DNA from: Parietaria judaica
Taxonomy: Eukaryota > Streptophyta > Magnoliopsida > Rosales > Urticaceae
Direction of reading: 5' to 3'
Assembly: GCA_954871525.1 (NCBI GenBank)
Contig: OX940864.1
Location: forward strand, 15,556,001-15,620,000
Length of the DNA stretch: 64,000 nucleotides
Translations under genes and position numbers: made by a program
The notes under the pieces: generated by a model
Databases searched by the model: none
What the model was told of the DNA's origin: nothing
Seen by the model: the letters and a program-made list of their open reading frames with translations, nothing else
Part shown: positions 18,417 through 30,087 of the stretch, piece after piece
How positions within the stretch are numbered: the stretch's first letter is position 1
Layout: each line of letters starts with the position of its first letter

Positions 18417-20397
18417 TCAATAATGCATCCGGCAATGGTGGCCGTGAAGGTTCTTCATCTTCGTGAGCTCTTTCCGCCTCTTCCGCGTCTCGGCTGCAGC
18501 GAGTCTCTCGTGTTTCTCTGGCGACGTATGAGAAGCATCCATGGATTCTCCAATATGAAGAGCTGAATCTTTTTGGAAATCCTTTTCGTGTCTTGCACTA
18601 CACGAGGTGCCTGTGTATTTCTCCGGTGAAGCTGTTCTTCTGCTATCGTCTCTCTCCAGCGAAATCTCTATCGGGAGTTCGTTCAGATCTTCCGTGATTC
18701 TAGCCTCTTTTGGCTCACACAGTTCTGGTTTCACCGATGGAAAGTGATCAAGCGGAAGCTCTTGCTCGTGTTTCTGTGGATCGGATGGCGGAGATTGGAC
18801 AGCGGTCCAGGGATCGGAATAAGGGAAGAACCAAGGGTATGGACAGATATAATACGGGGTCATCGGAGCGCTGGTGTTGGGTAGAATTTCTTGTTCATTA
18901 TGCTCAACCGGAAAATGAATGTTCGGTGGCAAAACAATTGCACTTCGCGGTATACGAGACGCTAGAGTGGGATTTTGAGATTGAGAAACAGCTGGCCAGA
19001 AAAATGGAGTGAAACTTGGGTGATTGTACGGTAAAAACTGTGAAACTTGCGATACAGCAGGCGTCGCCAATTTTTCCATCTGCATAATCGAAATCCCATT
19101 TCCGTCAAGCGCCGTGTGAAATGTGACAGAGATTATTAATCTCGGTTTTAAGTACGTACCTGATCTTTGAGCTCTTTATTCGTGGTTTCATACATCTGGT
19201 ACTCTTTCAACGCGATCTCCATGTCCTTGCCATAGAAAAATCGTAAGGTAATGTGAACAATTTTGATTTCATGATGATGATGATTAATCATTGACAAAAT
19301 GGAGTGAATTACTCCATACCCTCCTTAAGTTGTCATTCTCCAATGATAAATCCGCAGCTTTCTTCGTCAATTCTTCGCACAATGCCTGCATAATCTAACC
19401 ATGAAGCATCTGAAACGGACTAAAACGAGAGTAGAACAGTCTTGTATTTCTATCATACAGTTTTCAAATAGGATCATTACGATCTTCTTAAGATTTGAAC
19501 AAGAAAAGTCATTTGTGATCATCTCGTACATTTAAACGAAATTCACGACCCGAGATAGCACCTATGTCGTTACCTGCCTTCGCCGAATTGTCTGCCTAGC
19601 AGACTCCCGATTAGCCAAGATTCTGCGGATCCTTCGAGCCTCTTTTTCCTCCTGGAAAGAAGGGAACTTAGTGAGCAATAACAAGCAAAGCAACAATCTC
19701 AAACGGCATTACAAAAAAGAATTGTAAAGTTTCTTTACTTCAGTCAAATTTCGTCTGGACTTGGCACAACCCGGCGATTTACAGTCCTTCTCTTCGAGCT
19801 TGAAACCCGTTTCGGTCCTATCGCGATCAGCCTCTCCGCATTGCTGATGGCTATCCTTGCTTTCCTGTTACAGAATTCTCTCAAAACTCCTCAACAAGAT
19901 TGTATATGGCTTAATGATAAGAGCAGTGACAATGTATGACGATGCAACATTGCTATCTCGTATAAATCACTTGCTGTTTTCGTTACTGGAACCTTCAGTG
20001 ATTTGGAGATTAAACTCGCAAAGTGTTCAACCTATGATCTCAGTGAAAGTGGAACCGAAGAATGTATACCAAATCTAGCATTGTCAATCCTAACACTTTA
20101 TGAGAGCTATTTCACGAAATCGGAAACTTGAAGAAGTTGAGAAACCAAAACAACAAACTATCTCACAGGCGAGAGCTCGGAGCACCGAGTCGACGACTCG
20201 CTCTTGACTCGCTTACTCGCTCTCCGGCATTGAAATCCACCGGAGCCCTCGCGCGTCGCCGACAGCGCCATATCCGCCAGCGCCTCCGCCGCCGCAAGCT
20301 CTTCCTCCGCCGTCGACGTCGCCGTGGCCGGCGTCGAAACCTCCAGCGACGCCGCGGAGCTCGAGGAACTCCGCGAATCGCTCGAATCCGAGACCAT
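18417..20397 (-). CDS. bZIP62: bZIP transcription factor, bZIP62-type
   Basis: Nuclear DNA-binding regulator. Six exons on the minus strand: 20397-20167, 19864-19739, 19651-19574, 19385-19320, 19225-19160, 19079-18417; every junction is GT-AG and phase 0, giving 409 aa. The Ser/Ala-rich N-terminus (exon 1) is followed by an acidic linker, then the basic region EARRIRRILANRESARQTI (exons 2-3) and a leucine zipper (Leu, Leu, Leu, Ala at heptad spacing; exons 4-5). The long Pro/Ser-rich C-terminal exon may be a regulatory region. The invariant Arg/Lys eight residues after the Asn of the basic region is Ile here. To my knowledge this is the trait that sets AtbZIP62 and its relatives apart and is expected to weaken or change ACGT-core binding. 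Partners and targets unknown. Confidence 0.9.
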
Positions 20398-20486
20398 GTT
20401 TTCTCGGGAAACAAACAGCAAGAACGAGAAAGGAAAATGGAAGAACAAAGGAGGAATCGAGAGAGCGAGACTCGCAGTGAGAAGGA

Positions 20487-20500
20487 AATATATATAAATA
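20487..20500 (-). promoter_or_regulatory. TATA box of the bZIP gene
   Basis: On the minus strand this reads TTTATATATATTTC, about 90-100 bp before the start codon at 20397, a normal TATA-to-ATG distance for plants. It is the only strong TATA element in the first 300 bp upstream. Confidence 0.6.
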
Positions 20501-20553
20501 AATAAATCGAAATTAAACAACATTAAAATGAGGGAGGGTGCATGGGCGACTGC

Positions 20554-20801
20554 CACGTGGCTTGCGTGACATCTTACTGCTGACTACTGAGGACGAGTCC
20601 GCTGTATCTGCGCTCGACACGTATCGAATTCAGTGGCCACGTAGGCATGTCGCACGTGCGAGTGACACGGAGGTTTCGAGTCTCATCTCTCAAGGGTTTT
20701 TTCAGCAGCGCCGAAAAGGAGGTGGGTCCTATGGCTGGGCGACACGTGGCGCTCGCTCTGCTAGTTGCTTCGCTGGGCACTGGGGGTCTTTTGGACACGT
20801 G
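20554..20801. promoter_or_regulatory. Cluster of four G-boxes upstream of the bZIP gene
   Basis: CACGTG occurs at 20554-20559, 20653-20658, 20743-20748 and 20796-20801. Three read CACGTGGC, matching the ABA-response-element/G-box consensus. They lie 160-400 bp upstream of the bZIP start codon and are recognised in plants by bZIP and bHLH factors. ABA or light regulation is an inference; nothing downstream on + claims this promoter. Confidence 0.6.
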
Positions 20802-20948
20802 GCAATTTAAGAGCCGTGGGACTAGTTGCAACGTTTTGAAAACTAAATATGTGAGATTCAGAGTGATGTACGCTTTAACACGTGTTGCAACGTGAATGGT
20901 TCGTCTCTTGCCATCTTCACAGTCTTCTTATATTTTATTGGAATGGCT

Positions 20949-21244
20949 TAGAGCTCCACAACGGTCATTGCCACTGGCGATTCGACGCGTCGCGACGGCT
21001 TTTGGAGAATCGCGACGGCTCGTGACTGCGGGTTGAAAATCACGAACGATCGCGAACGTGGAAGAACGTCGCGATTCCGGCGTTCTTCAGGCCTCTCTCT
21101 CTCTCCCTCTCTCCGTCTCACAGGGCCTCTCTCTCTCTCCCTCCATCGCGATGAAATCGGCACAGGACAGTTCGCGGCGCGTCGCGACCGTGATTCCGGC
21201 GATTCTGATCGCGATGAGTCGTGGCCAAGGTTTGTGCAGCTCTA
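20949..21244. mobile_element. Small hAT derivative of the 34427-39002 family, 296 bp
   Basis: Starts TAGAGCTCCACA and ends with the inverse of TAGAGCTGCACA, almost the same termini as the full-length hAT at 34427-39002. The subterminal zones are dense in TCGCGAC/GTCGCGA as in that element. Perfect 8-bp target duplication GAATGGCT at 20941-20948 and 21245-21252. A CT-rich tract fills the middle. No transposase, so it depends on one supplied elsewhere. Confidence 0.93.
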
Positions 21245-21419
21245 GAATGGCTAATACCTACATTGCCCTTGCCGGAAACCGGTATTCGGAGGTCTATCGG
21301 TGTTGGTACTCGTTTTTACGTCTACTGATCTTGGTATTTGTTTTTATAAACTTCATAAGACGACAATTGTACGAGTTTGATGATACAAATTTCTTCAGTA
21401 ATTAGTAATAAGGCCAGTG

Positions 21420-22280
21420 AAATTGGTATTTGTCGATTTCGAACCAAGAAACTCCTTGTAACTTTATGGCCAAGGTTTCAATCGATTGCATTTTTTGCAT
21501 TAGATTATCAAGATTTTAGTGAAAGCAATTAACGAATTCATTATTGTTGAAGAAGAGCATGACGTCTAGTACTACGGGATGATGACATAATAAAATTTTG
21601 CAAATAATTGAACTTTCTAGAGTTAAACATTAAAATTGAGTCTTTATATGTTGTTACACATTTTGATAATCGTTGATGCATGAAAAAAAAAACGCATAAG
21701 TCATAACTATAATGATACACTAGTGCATTAATCTCATAAATTTTATTAATTAATCTCGGTGAATCTCCACAAATCCCATGTAATTTACCCAAAAAAGATA
21801 TCATCAACTACGTTATAAAAAATAAAAAAATAAAAAAACTAGTGTCGTTATTCTCTTTTAACCCTGTTTTTTATTATTATTATTATTATTATATAATACA
21901 CTTGGATATTAGATTGTCTTTCAAGATATGTTTGACACGTTTGTCTTTCATCACATGTCTTTTCCTAATTACTGCAACAAAAAAACACATTGGACAATTT
22001 TGTAGCTTAAACAGGGAACAACGAGTACCAGGTGTATGTTTATCCAATCTACTTAATCAAGTTTCATTTCCTAAACTCTTATATTAAGTACACAATACAT
22101 ACATACAGACATACATACATACATACATACATACATACAATACAAACATACAAGTGATCTCATGTGTTAGATTTAATATTTGTGGTTCCGGATTTAATGT
22201 TTTAGAAAAGAATATAATATTATTTTTGTATCTATACTTATGTAGTTACTATATTTTATGATAAACAAATGTATGGGTGA
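21420..22280. other. Intergenic, nothing coding seen
   Basis: AT-rich with short simple repeats: (TTA)n near 21873-21893 and a CATA tetranucleotide array at about 22091-22140. No gene or bounded element recognised. Confidence 0.7.
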
Positions 22281-22289
22281 TATCTTGGT

Positions 22290-23600
22290 AAAAGCAAGGA
22301 TCGAAATATCGCGATTTTCGAGCGATTATCGCTGAAATTGGGCATCTCGGTAACTTATCTCCTCTAATCGTTGTCGTTTTATACTTATCGCGATTTTTCG
22401 ATTCGAAAAGCAAGTCACTTATCGAGCAAAGTTTTCAAGTGTATTTTTTCGAAAAGCTTGTTACTTTTCGGTCAAAAACGATAAGTCAACCCTAGCATAA
22501 TTTTTTCTTTTTCGCGGCAAAAGTTCCAATTTCTTTTAATTTTGGAATTTAAAGGTATCTTTAGGGTTTTTTTTAGTGGATCTTGAGTGTTTTGAAGTTT
22601 AAATGTTGTATATGTATGAATCATGTCAAATTTTCACAATTTTATTCTATATTTCATATAGTTACGTAGAAAGCTATTAGGTTGAATGGAAGTTCACGTT
22701 TGAGTTTCATGATACTTTGATTGTACATTTTAGGTTTTGAATCAAATGTTATTGTTAAATTTGATTTTTTTAGGTTTATTAAGGAATATGGATGAATTAT
22801 AATAGTTTGTGTGATTTTTGTTTTGTTTTTTTGCAGATTTGGGGTGATTGTAGTGTTTGTTCTAATTGTTATATAATTGCGGTAAAAGTATTTTTTTGTC
22901 GGAAATTGTTGAACTTGAGCTATATTTTTAATATTTTTAATGTAATTTCATTGTTTAACAATGTATATAATTAGGAAACTGTGAGTTTGACATAATTTTT
23001 TTTGCAATTTGACTTTTTCCTGAATTGTCCAATTATTGCGGCAAAAGTACATATGTTTCAGAAATTGATTAATTGAGCTAGTTAATCGACTTTTTTTGGT
23101 GTAATTTCATTTTATAATATTGTATATAATTCATAAATTGTGTGGTTGACATGTTTTTTTTTTTAATTTGACGTTTTCCAACTATTGAGGCAAAAGTACA
23201 TATTTTTAGGAAATTGGTTAAATTGAGTTAGCTCTTCAGTTTTTTTATACAACTTCAAGTGGGCAGATTTTATATAATTAACAATTGGTGATTTTAAAAT
23301 ATTTTATTTTAGTAAAATATGACTTTGACTCTTTCCAAAATTTATCAAATAAGCATATTTTATCTAATAGTAAATAACTAAAGAGAGCATTTTGACTTAC
23401 AAGTTACAACTTATAATTTGTAAATAATAATTGTTATTATAATTTATTTTTTTTATAAGTTTTCCATCGATAACCGATTAATCCATCGATAAGTTCGATA
23501 AGTTTCGATAACGGCAAACGATAATTTTTATAGGTTTTCCATCCATAAATCCATCGGTAAACGATTACTCCGTCGATAACGGCAAACGATTTTTTGGAAA
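22290..23600. mobile_element. Possible transposon with ATCG-rich ends
   Basis: The left part (about 22300-22490) is full of TTATCG/CGATAA phrases, and the right part (23455-23600) is ATCG-rich and starts like the repeat at 16978. Between them is AT-rich DNA with three diverged copies of a unit centred on GGCAAAAGTACATAT (near 22880, 23040, 23190). No coding frame and no clear TSD, so this is only a candidate element. Confidence 0.35.
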
Positions 23601-23854
23601 AAACGGCATTCAAGTCCTTAGGTAAAAGTAACAAAGTGATGCCTATATATATAGTGCTTATAAGTTGGGCCAGCTAGTCCTAAGTTTTTGAAGGATTTAG
23701 GGAGAGTTAAGGAACCACTTGACGAAATTACGTATTAGTTACGATAAAAAAAAAAACAATCAAGTAAAACTAAATTTTAAATATGAAGCATTTAACGTTC
23801 TTAAATGTAAATATATTAGTATTACATATGCTTTTTTGGGGGGCTCTTTCAAAT

Positions 23855-23896
23855 TTAAGGTCCTAGGCACACGAGGGACTCCCGGGCCGGCTTTGC
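23855..23896. mobile_element. hAT-type end fragment
   Basis: Contains GGTCCTAGGCAC and ends GGGCCGGCTTTG, similar in form to the hAT end at 169. No partner end or target duplication, so a relic. Confidence 0.35.
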
Positions 23897-24197
23897 TTAT
23901 AAACTATAGTTGACTTTCAAATCCCATTAAAAAAAAATTATAGTACTGGCAAAAATATTTTAACTTTTTATAATTTGTGCAGCGTAATCTCAAACTTTTA
24001 ATCGTGCGAATTATGTATCCAACAACTCAATATTACTATAGTAAACTAGTAGTTGTTCTCTTTTTTATTATTTTCTTTCCTTTTTATTCAATTTATACTT
24101 TTGTTTCTATGAGCATGGTAATTAGGAACATTCTTCTAGAAAATAATGATTTAATATTGCCCAACCTTCGACGATACTGTAAATTTATAACTGCTAA

Positions 24198-26815
24198 TAT
24201 TAAGAATATAGAGACTAATATTCTGTTGAATAGAAGATTCGAGTTCTTCCTCAAGATCGCTGGTTCATCCAGACTTCATCGAGCGACTCTTCATCAATAT
24301 TGCAGTATTAATGTCGTTTGTATTATATACTGCATTATTTACAGTGTCGTTTATTGACTAGCATTGATTAGCTTTCTTTGTCGTTTGTAAACTCTGCTAT
24401 ATATATAGCAGGAAGCTCCCATTGTAATATGAAATACATTGAATCAAAAAGAGGTTTATTCAGAGAATGCTAAGTTCCTTCTTCTTCGCTTCATTCTTCT
24501 TCTTCGTTTTTTGATTCAAGAACTTAATATGGTATCAGAGCAATGTTTCCGCCATGGTTGTCTCTGAGCTTGAAGCTTCGATCTTCGATCTCTGGTTCTC
24601 TTCAACTCCGTCTTCTGTTTCGATCATCCCTGATCCGGCCAATCTTGGATGGTTTGGAGAACGGGAGAGAAGAGGCATGTCAAGCGATCGGGAAAGAAAA
24701 CTTCAGCCTTTGGAGCGCTGGGTATGAGCTTCATCATCTCTGTTTTCCGTCATTAGAATTCTCCTTCAGCCTTCTTCATCTCCTTCCTGCCTGGACGAAT
24801 TTGCTGGTCTTTCCTTTGAATTCAAAGAAGGAATCTCAACAGCTCATGCCCAGGATATCAGGGAAGCGCTATATAGGGTTTGCTTTCAAAACCTGATTCT
24901 TTCTTCTTCTTGACTTCTGCAACTTTTTCCAATTTCGATGATGAAAATGGGATCGCAAGTTGTGAGCAAGAACGCAGTGAATCGTGCGATTATTCAAAGA
25001 TCGTCGATCGACTCTCACTCCGATCATCAAGGAGTTGTTTATTGGTTTTCTGGTTTTTCACCGTAGACAACCATTCTCTTCTGGTTTTCCACCGGAGACT
25101 CTCTTTTTCTTCCGCTTCATCTTCTGGGTTCATCATCCGGTTCATTCCGACTTGGATGAGCAGAAGAAGCAGGCCAGAATCCGCCATTAAAGCTCCTGTC
25201 AGAGCTTGCCTTAAACAGTCATTGATCATAATCCGAGCGAAAGTTTTTCCAGCTCTTAGCTCAGATTAGTGTCATCTTTTCGCCCATTAATTATTTTCCT
25301 TGTTCGAAGATTCATGAAGATCCCAAACACTCCAGAACAAGACTGGGTTTCTTGATGGGTCTGCTCAACGGATCTGTTCAAAGATGGGTTTCCTGACAGA
25401 TCCCTTCCCTTATTCGGTCTACGAAGATCCACCTCTGGTCAATTCTTGGATCTCGCTATGGCTGCGATTTGTTTTGCATCAATAAGTTGTTCGGTCAGGG
25501 GGTGCGAATCTCTTCATCAACATTGATCTCGTTCATGGTACTTTCTTGAGAAAGTCCAGGAGGATCTCAAGTTCGCATTTCTCCGAAGAAGACGTCAAGT
25601 TCTCGGCTTTTCCTCGTGTAATCTACCGAGCACCGAGGATCTTCTCACGGATGTTTATGCTCGGATCTTCTCACGGATGTTTATTCCTCGCCAATCTCGA
25701 AAACCCTTCTCAACACCGATGCAAGCAGGAGTCTTGTCGGTCATATTGTTTCATCGAGAAGACTTATCTACAAGCAGGTTCTTCGACATCGATAAAGACT
25801 CTTCGTCGAACCTGTTAGTCAACCTTCTATCTCGTCGATCATGTCGACGAACTTCATCGACACTCCAACATCTTGTGGCTTTACTTCGTCATGAGTATCT
25901 CATCAAGTTGTTCACACCAAGCTACTTCGTCGTCACTTCGAAGAGCTTCTGCATTCTTTGATTTTCATCGCTTCTTCAAGCGTGCGAAGACCAGAATCTC
26001 CGACAAAGTGTGGGTCTCAAGGAAACGGCTCAGTGAACACCCAGTCCTCTATCTCCGACAAACTTCATTCTCTTTTATCTTCATCCTTACATTCTCTATG
26101 GCTGAACTTCATTTCTTCGCCTTTTGATGACTCCGCAACGAATTTTTCAAGTATTGACCTTTTATTAAGGATCTTGCTGTTCGTTGACACTCACGAGATC
26201 ATCAAAAGTAACATGACCGCTGTTCCCGTGGTTCGATGAGAGAAGTACATACAGCCATGGTCAAGTTGTTCCTTGTTATGTACAAGAGGAACTTACTAGG
26301 AGAAGAGAGTTGTGACAAAATAGCCACTGGAATGGAGCATGATCGATGAATTTCATCGAGATTTTTCTCTTCTTCAACTTTGCATCAAAAGTTCGAACAA
26401 GTTTCTGTCCACATTTGGCATGCCTTTTTATGTCCAAGATGTACCTCTTCAAACGTCTTTGACCGGTCCATCTTGAGGGGGTGTATTAAGAATATAGAGA
26501 CTAATATTCTGCTGAATAGAAGATTCGAGTTCTTCCTCAAGATTGCTGGTTCATCCAGACTTCATCGAGCGACTCTTCATCAATATTGCAGTATTAATGT
26601 CGTTTGTATTATATACTGCATTATTTACAGTGTCGTTTATTGACTAGCATTGACTAGCTTGCTTTGTCGTTTGTAAACTCTGCTATATATATAGCAGGAA
26701 GCTCCCATTGTAATATGAAATTCATTGAATCAAAAAGAGGTTTATTCAGAGAATGCTAAGTTCCTTCTTCTTCGCTTCATTCTTCTTCTTCGTTTTTTGA
26801 TTCAAGAACTTAATA
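24198..26815 (+). mobile_element. Complete non-autonomous LTR retrotransposon
   Basis: Two 332-bp LTRs (24198-24529 and 26484-26815) that differ at about five positions by eye. They begin TATTAAG and end CTTAATA, so the termini are TA...TA rather than TG...CA. A 5-bp duplication GCTAA flanks the element (24193-24197, 26816-26820). A primer site TGGTATCAGAGC (initiator-Met tRNA type) follows the 5' LTR at 24530-24541, and a purine-rich GAGGGGG tract precedes the 3' LTR. The 1.95-kb interior has only scattered short frames; I recognise no gag, protease, RT, RNase H or integrase. It must have used enzymes from elsewhere. High LTR identity suggests recent insertion. Confidence 0.93.
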
Positions 26816-26961
26816 GCTAATTAACGCCACCACATGGTAATCGAAAAATACAGAAATAAAACTTACCTTTTATGTTATGTAATAATATAGATTATGATTA
26901 TATAATTTATTGACTTTGAGTTTCCGAAAATGTTCTTCATGAAAAGGGTAGTTACTAGTTA

Positions 26962-27062
<101 letters not shown>

Positions 27063-27267
27063 TAGTGACACATCTCTCGATTTCAAGAAGAAATAATTCC
27101 TCTTGTCTGATTTATTAGGTTTTCACTGTCTAAGGATTCCAGTCATAGAATGGACATGTCTACGGCTAAGCAAGAGCTCAAAACCCTAATCAACTCCATG
27201 CTTTCCGAGGTAAGAAACACCTTACTAGTATTCTCTTGTGTAGTGTTGTTATATTGTATATATTATA

Positions 27268-27327
<60 letters not shown>

Positions 27328-27482
27328 CTGGTGAATGGATTGTGTATCTAACAGCAGCGATAGGAAATAAAGAAAAATATCACCAATCTTTTTGTAATTC
27401 CTTAAAATCCCAATCGTTCGAACGAATCCTGATAATTGCAGCATGACAATATATAAATATATTATATCTCATTTCATACATG

Positions 27483-27537
<55 letters not shown>

Positions 27538-27808
27538 CATAACAGGGAATTTTGGACGACCAGTTTAAGCTGCTTCAAGAATTACAAGATGAGAGCAATC
27601 CCAAATTTATTGGAGAAGTTGTGACTTTGTTCCTCAATGATGCCCCAAGAATCATCGCAGATTTGGTTCAATGCTTGTAATATTAATATTTCAATGCTTA
27701 TTTGTTCTTTGTTTTCGTCAATTAATTTCTGTTAGTGATTCTAAAATGTGTTTTTGTATGATTTGCAAGGTCTCAAAAGGAGGTCAAATTGAATGAGAAG
27801 ATGAACAC

Positions 27809-28578
27809 TGTTAAGATCGGATTTCGTCAAATCCTACCTCATCACTACTCATGTCATTTTACCTCATAAACGACATAAAATGAAGGCAAGGAAATTCGTT
27901 GACTGACAGTCAACAAAGAAGCACGCCCGAAGATTTAAACCCGCGATGAAGTCCGACTGGTTTAGAAGCGATCCGCGACGAAACACTTCATCGCGCCTTG
28001 ACGAGGAAACCTCGAGGAAGAATCCGCGGAGAAGAAGTTCCTCGCAGAGGAACTTCATCGCATGAAAGCTCACCGAGGGAAAGTTCATCGCAAAACCCCA
28101 ACGAATTAAATAAAGGAAGAAGTCAAAATCGCGAGAATAAGGGAGAATCAGTTAATCAAGTGAGGAAATCGTGGGATTATCGATGTATTCAAGGAAGGTC
28201 AGCAACAAATCAAGCAAGAAGAAAGGAAACCCTAGCGAGATTCAAGGAACAAGAAGGGAAACAAATTCTAGAAACCCTAAGGCTATAAATATGCATGTAA
28301 ATCTAAAGAAAAGGAGGATCCCGCAAAAAATCATAGAGAGAAAAGTGTATTCTTAAGTCCTCAGTTGCTAAAGTCTATAGTAATTCGAGTATTTAAGACA
28401 GTTTAGAGAGTCTTAAGAGAGTTCATTGTAATTTCATCCTTCAATTGTCCAACTATTCAACGGAAGAAACCAAGTCCTCATCGGAAATATGATAAATCAA
28501 GAATATTCGTGTTTATATTTTATTGCATTCTTCGTTTATTCTTGTGACTGAAGAGGGTGGTGCAAACCGCCCTCAACA
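27809..28578 (+). mobile_element. Solo LTR inside HPt exon 3, 770 bp
   Basis: Starts TGTTAAGATCGG, ends CCCTCAACA, with a perfect 5-bp duplication AACAC at 27804-27808 and 28579-28583. No internal domain, so it is what remains after LTR-LTR recombination. A relative with its own duplication is at 56971-57732. Removing it restores the exon 3 reading frame. Confidence 0.93.
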
Positions 28579-28591
28579 AACACTTATATTC

Positions 28592-28617
28592 ATCAAATAA
28601 AAGGAAGTAGCTCAAGG

Positions 28618-28652
<35 letters not shown>

Positions 28653-28800
28653 TATATATTATTTGGAGAACTTGAATAAATGGACATCTCCTTATCTGAA
28701 AAAATCAAATAAAAGGAAGTAGCTCAAGGTAATATATATATATAATTATATATATTATTTGGAGAACTTGAATAAATGGACATCTCCTTATCTGAAAAAA
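28592..28800. repeat. Tandem duplication of exon-3 end and intron start
   Basis: Units at 28592-28703 and 28704-28800 share the exon text for QIKGSSS, the splice donor, a TA run and the next 70 or so bp almost unchanged. They differ mainly in TA-run length, so the donor site is present twice. Confidence 0.9.
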
Positions 28801-30087
28801 TATAATAAGTTTTTGAAATATTTTAGGACAAAATCACCCCTTAATTGTCGTAACCCTGTCTAAAAAATAAAGACAGTTTTCTGTCCGAAATTCAGGATAG
28901 TTTGTTCTTCTCAACTGTCAGAAATTTAGAAGACTTTGAAATCTAGGAGAGTTTTCTTAGTAATATAATATTATAAAATTACTTCTTTTAGTATAAGTAA
29001 GGGTGAAATCAAGACCGAAATTATTTTCACGATTTTTCCTCCGCATAGTTGTTATCGAAATCCGGTTTATGAAGTGTTTTTAAACCAGGATCGATAAAAA
29101 TATCGGTTTTAATAAAAAAAAATGTTTATTTAAACGGGGAATACTCATTTTAAACAACCAGATATTTGTGTTTCATACCACGAAATACTGATTTTAAATC
29201 GGGATTTTACATATAAATAATGCCCTAGGATTCGGTACTCCCACACTGTTTGATAAAAAATTATGGCTCTTAAACAGGTACCGGGAATAAGTAATAACAT
29301 TTCACTCTTATTTGGGATCTACTTTTTTCTTCTTCTAATATATATATATATATATATATATTGTTTCTTTTAGTATTGGTGCACGATATTTGACACTCTA
29401 CTGTGGTGATGTTCTCAATGCTCTTCAAGCAAAGAACAAGGAAATGTGAGACCAAATTCCTCATATATTTTTATACATTTAATTACAATTTTACACGAAA
29501 AAAATATATCTAATTATTGTTCATAATTTTTTATGGTGAAGCTTCTCTTTTTTCAACTGCATGTGTACAAATAAATTTGAAACAATATCTTTAGGGATAC
29601 TTTTGCCATAAAATAATGTTTTTTGAGACTATATACTCTTGTTGTTTGGTTATAGCGGATTAAGTATCCAATGTTACGATAATTGTATCTTCTAGATACC
29701 CAATTTGAGCAATATACTAACAAAGCAAAATAAATCATAGCATTGGGTAATTATTTCACGATAAACAAACAACAATATTATACTGCTCCAAAACACTATT
29801 TTATAAATACATATGCCACAGATATCCCTATTTTTTAAAAGCTTCATTTTTCTTATTCGTATTTACTTATGCGAGGGATTGGGTGAATGGGTAATCACTG
29901 TAAAGACCTTTTCCGCATATTTTATTTCTTATACATTTTTTGTTTTGAAAAAAGGAATTCCTGATAAATATTTTTACTATTCACGTATTTACTTATTTTA
30001 CTTTAAGTTAAAAAAAATGGCCAAGTATTTTCAAAGATTTTTAAAGTAGTCAGTAAGTAACGGCTTCGAAAAAGTCGGGTAGTTACA

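Larger units (their letters stand above)
27150..29445 (+). pseudogene. Histidine-containing phosphotransfer protein (AHP-like), disrupted
   Basis: HPt proteins relay phosphate from hybrid histidine kinases (for example cytokinin receptors) to response regulators. Readable exons: 27150-27209, 27546-27676, 27770-27808 plus 28584-28616, and 29374-29445, with good GT-AG borders. The translation has GILDDQFKLLQELQDESNPKF, then SQKEVKLNEKMNTYIHQIKGSSS, then IGARYLTLYCGDVLNALQ, the AHP core with phospho-acceptor His in HQIKGSS. A 770-bp solo LTR sits inside exon 3 between codons for Asn-Thr and Tyr-Ile-His. The 3' part of exon 3 with its donor is tandemly repeated downstream. The last exon (C-terminal helix) is not found; a large TE nest starts at 29871. 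Probably dead, unless the LTR is spliced out. Confidence 0.88.

Noticed and set aside
20128..20505. Arg-rich plus-strand frame
   Set aside because: Antisense of the GC-rich bZIP first exon; the minus frame splices into a real bZIP.
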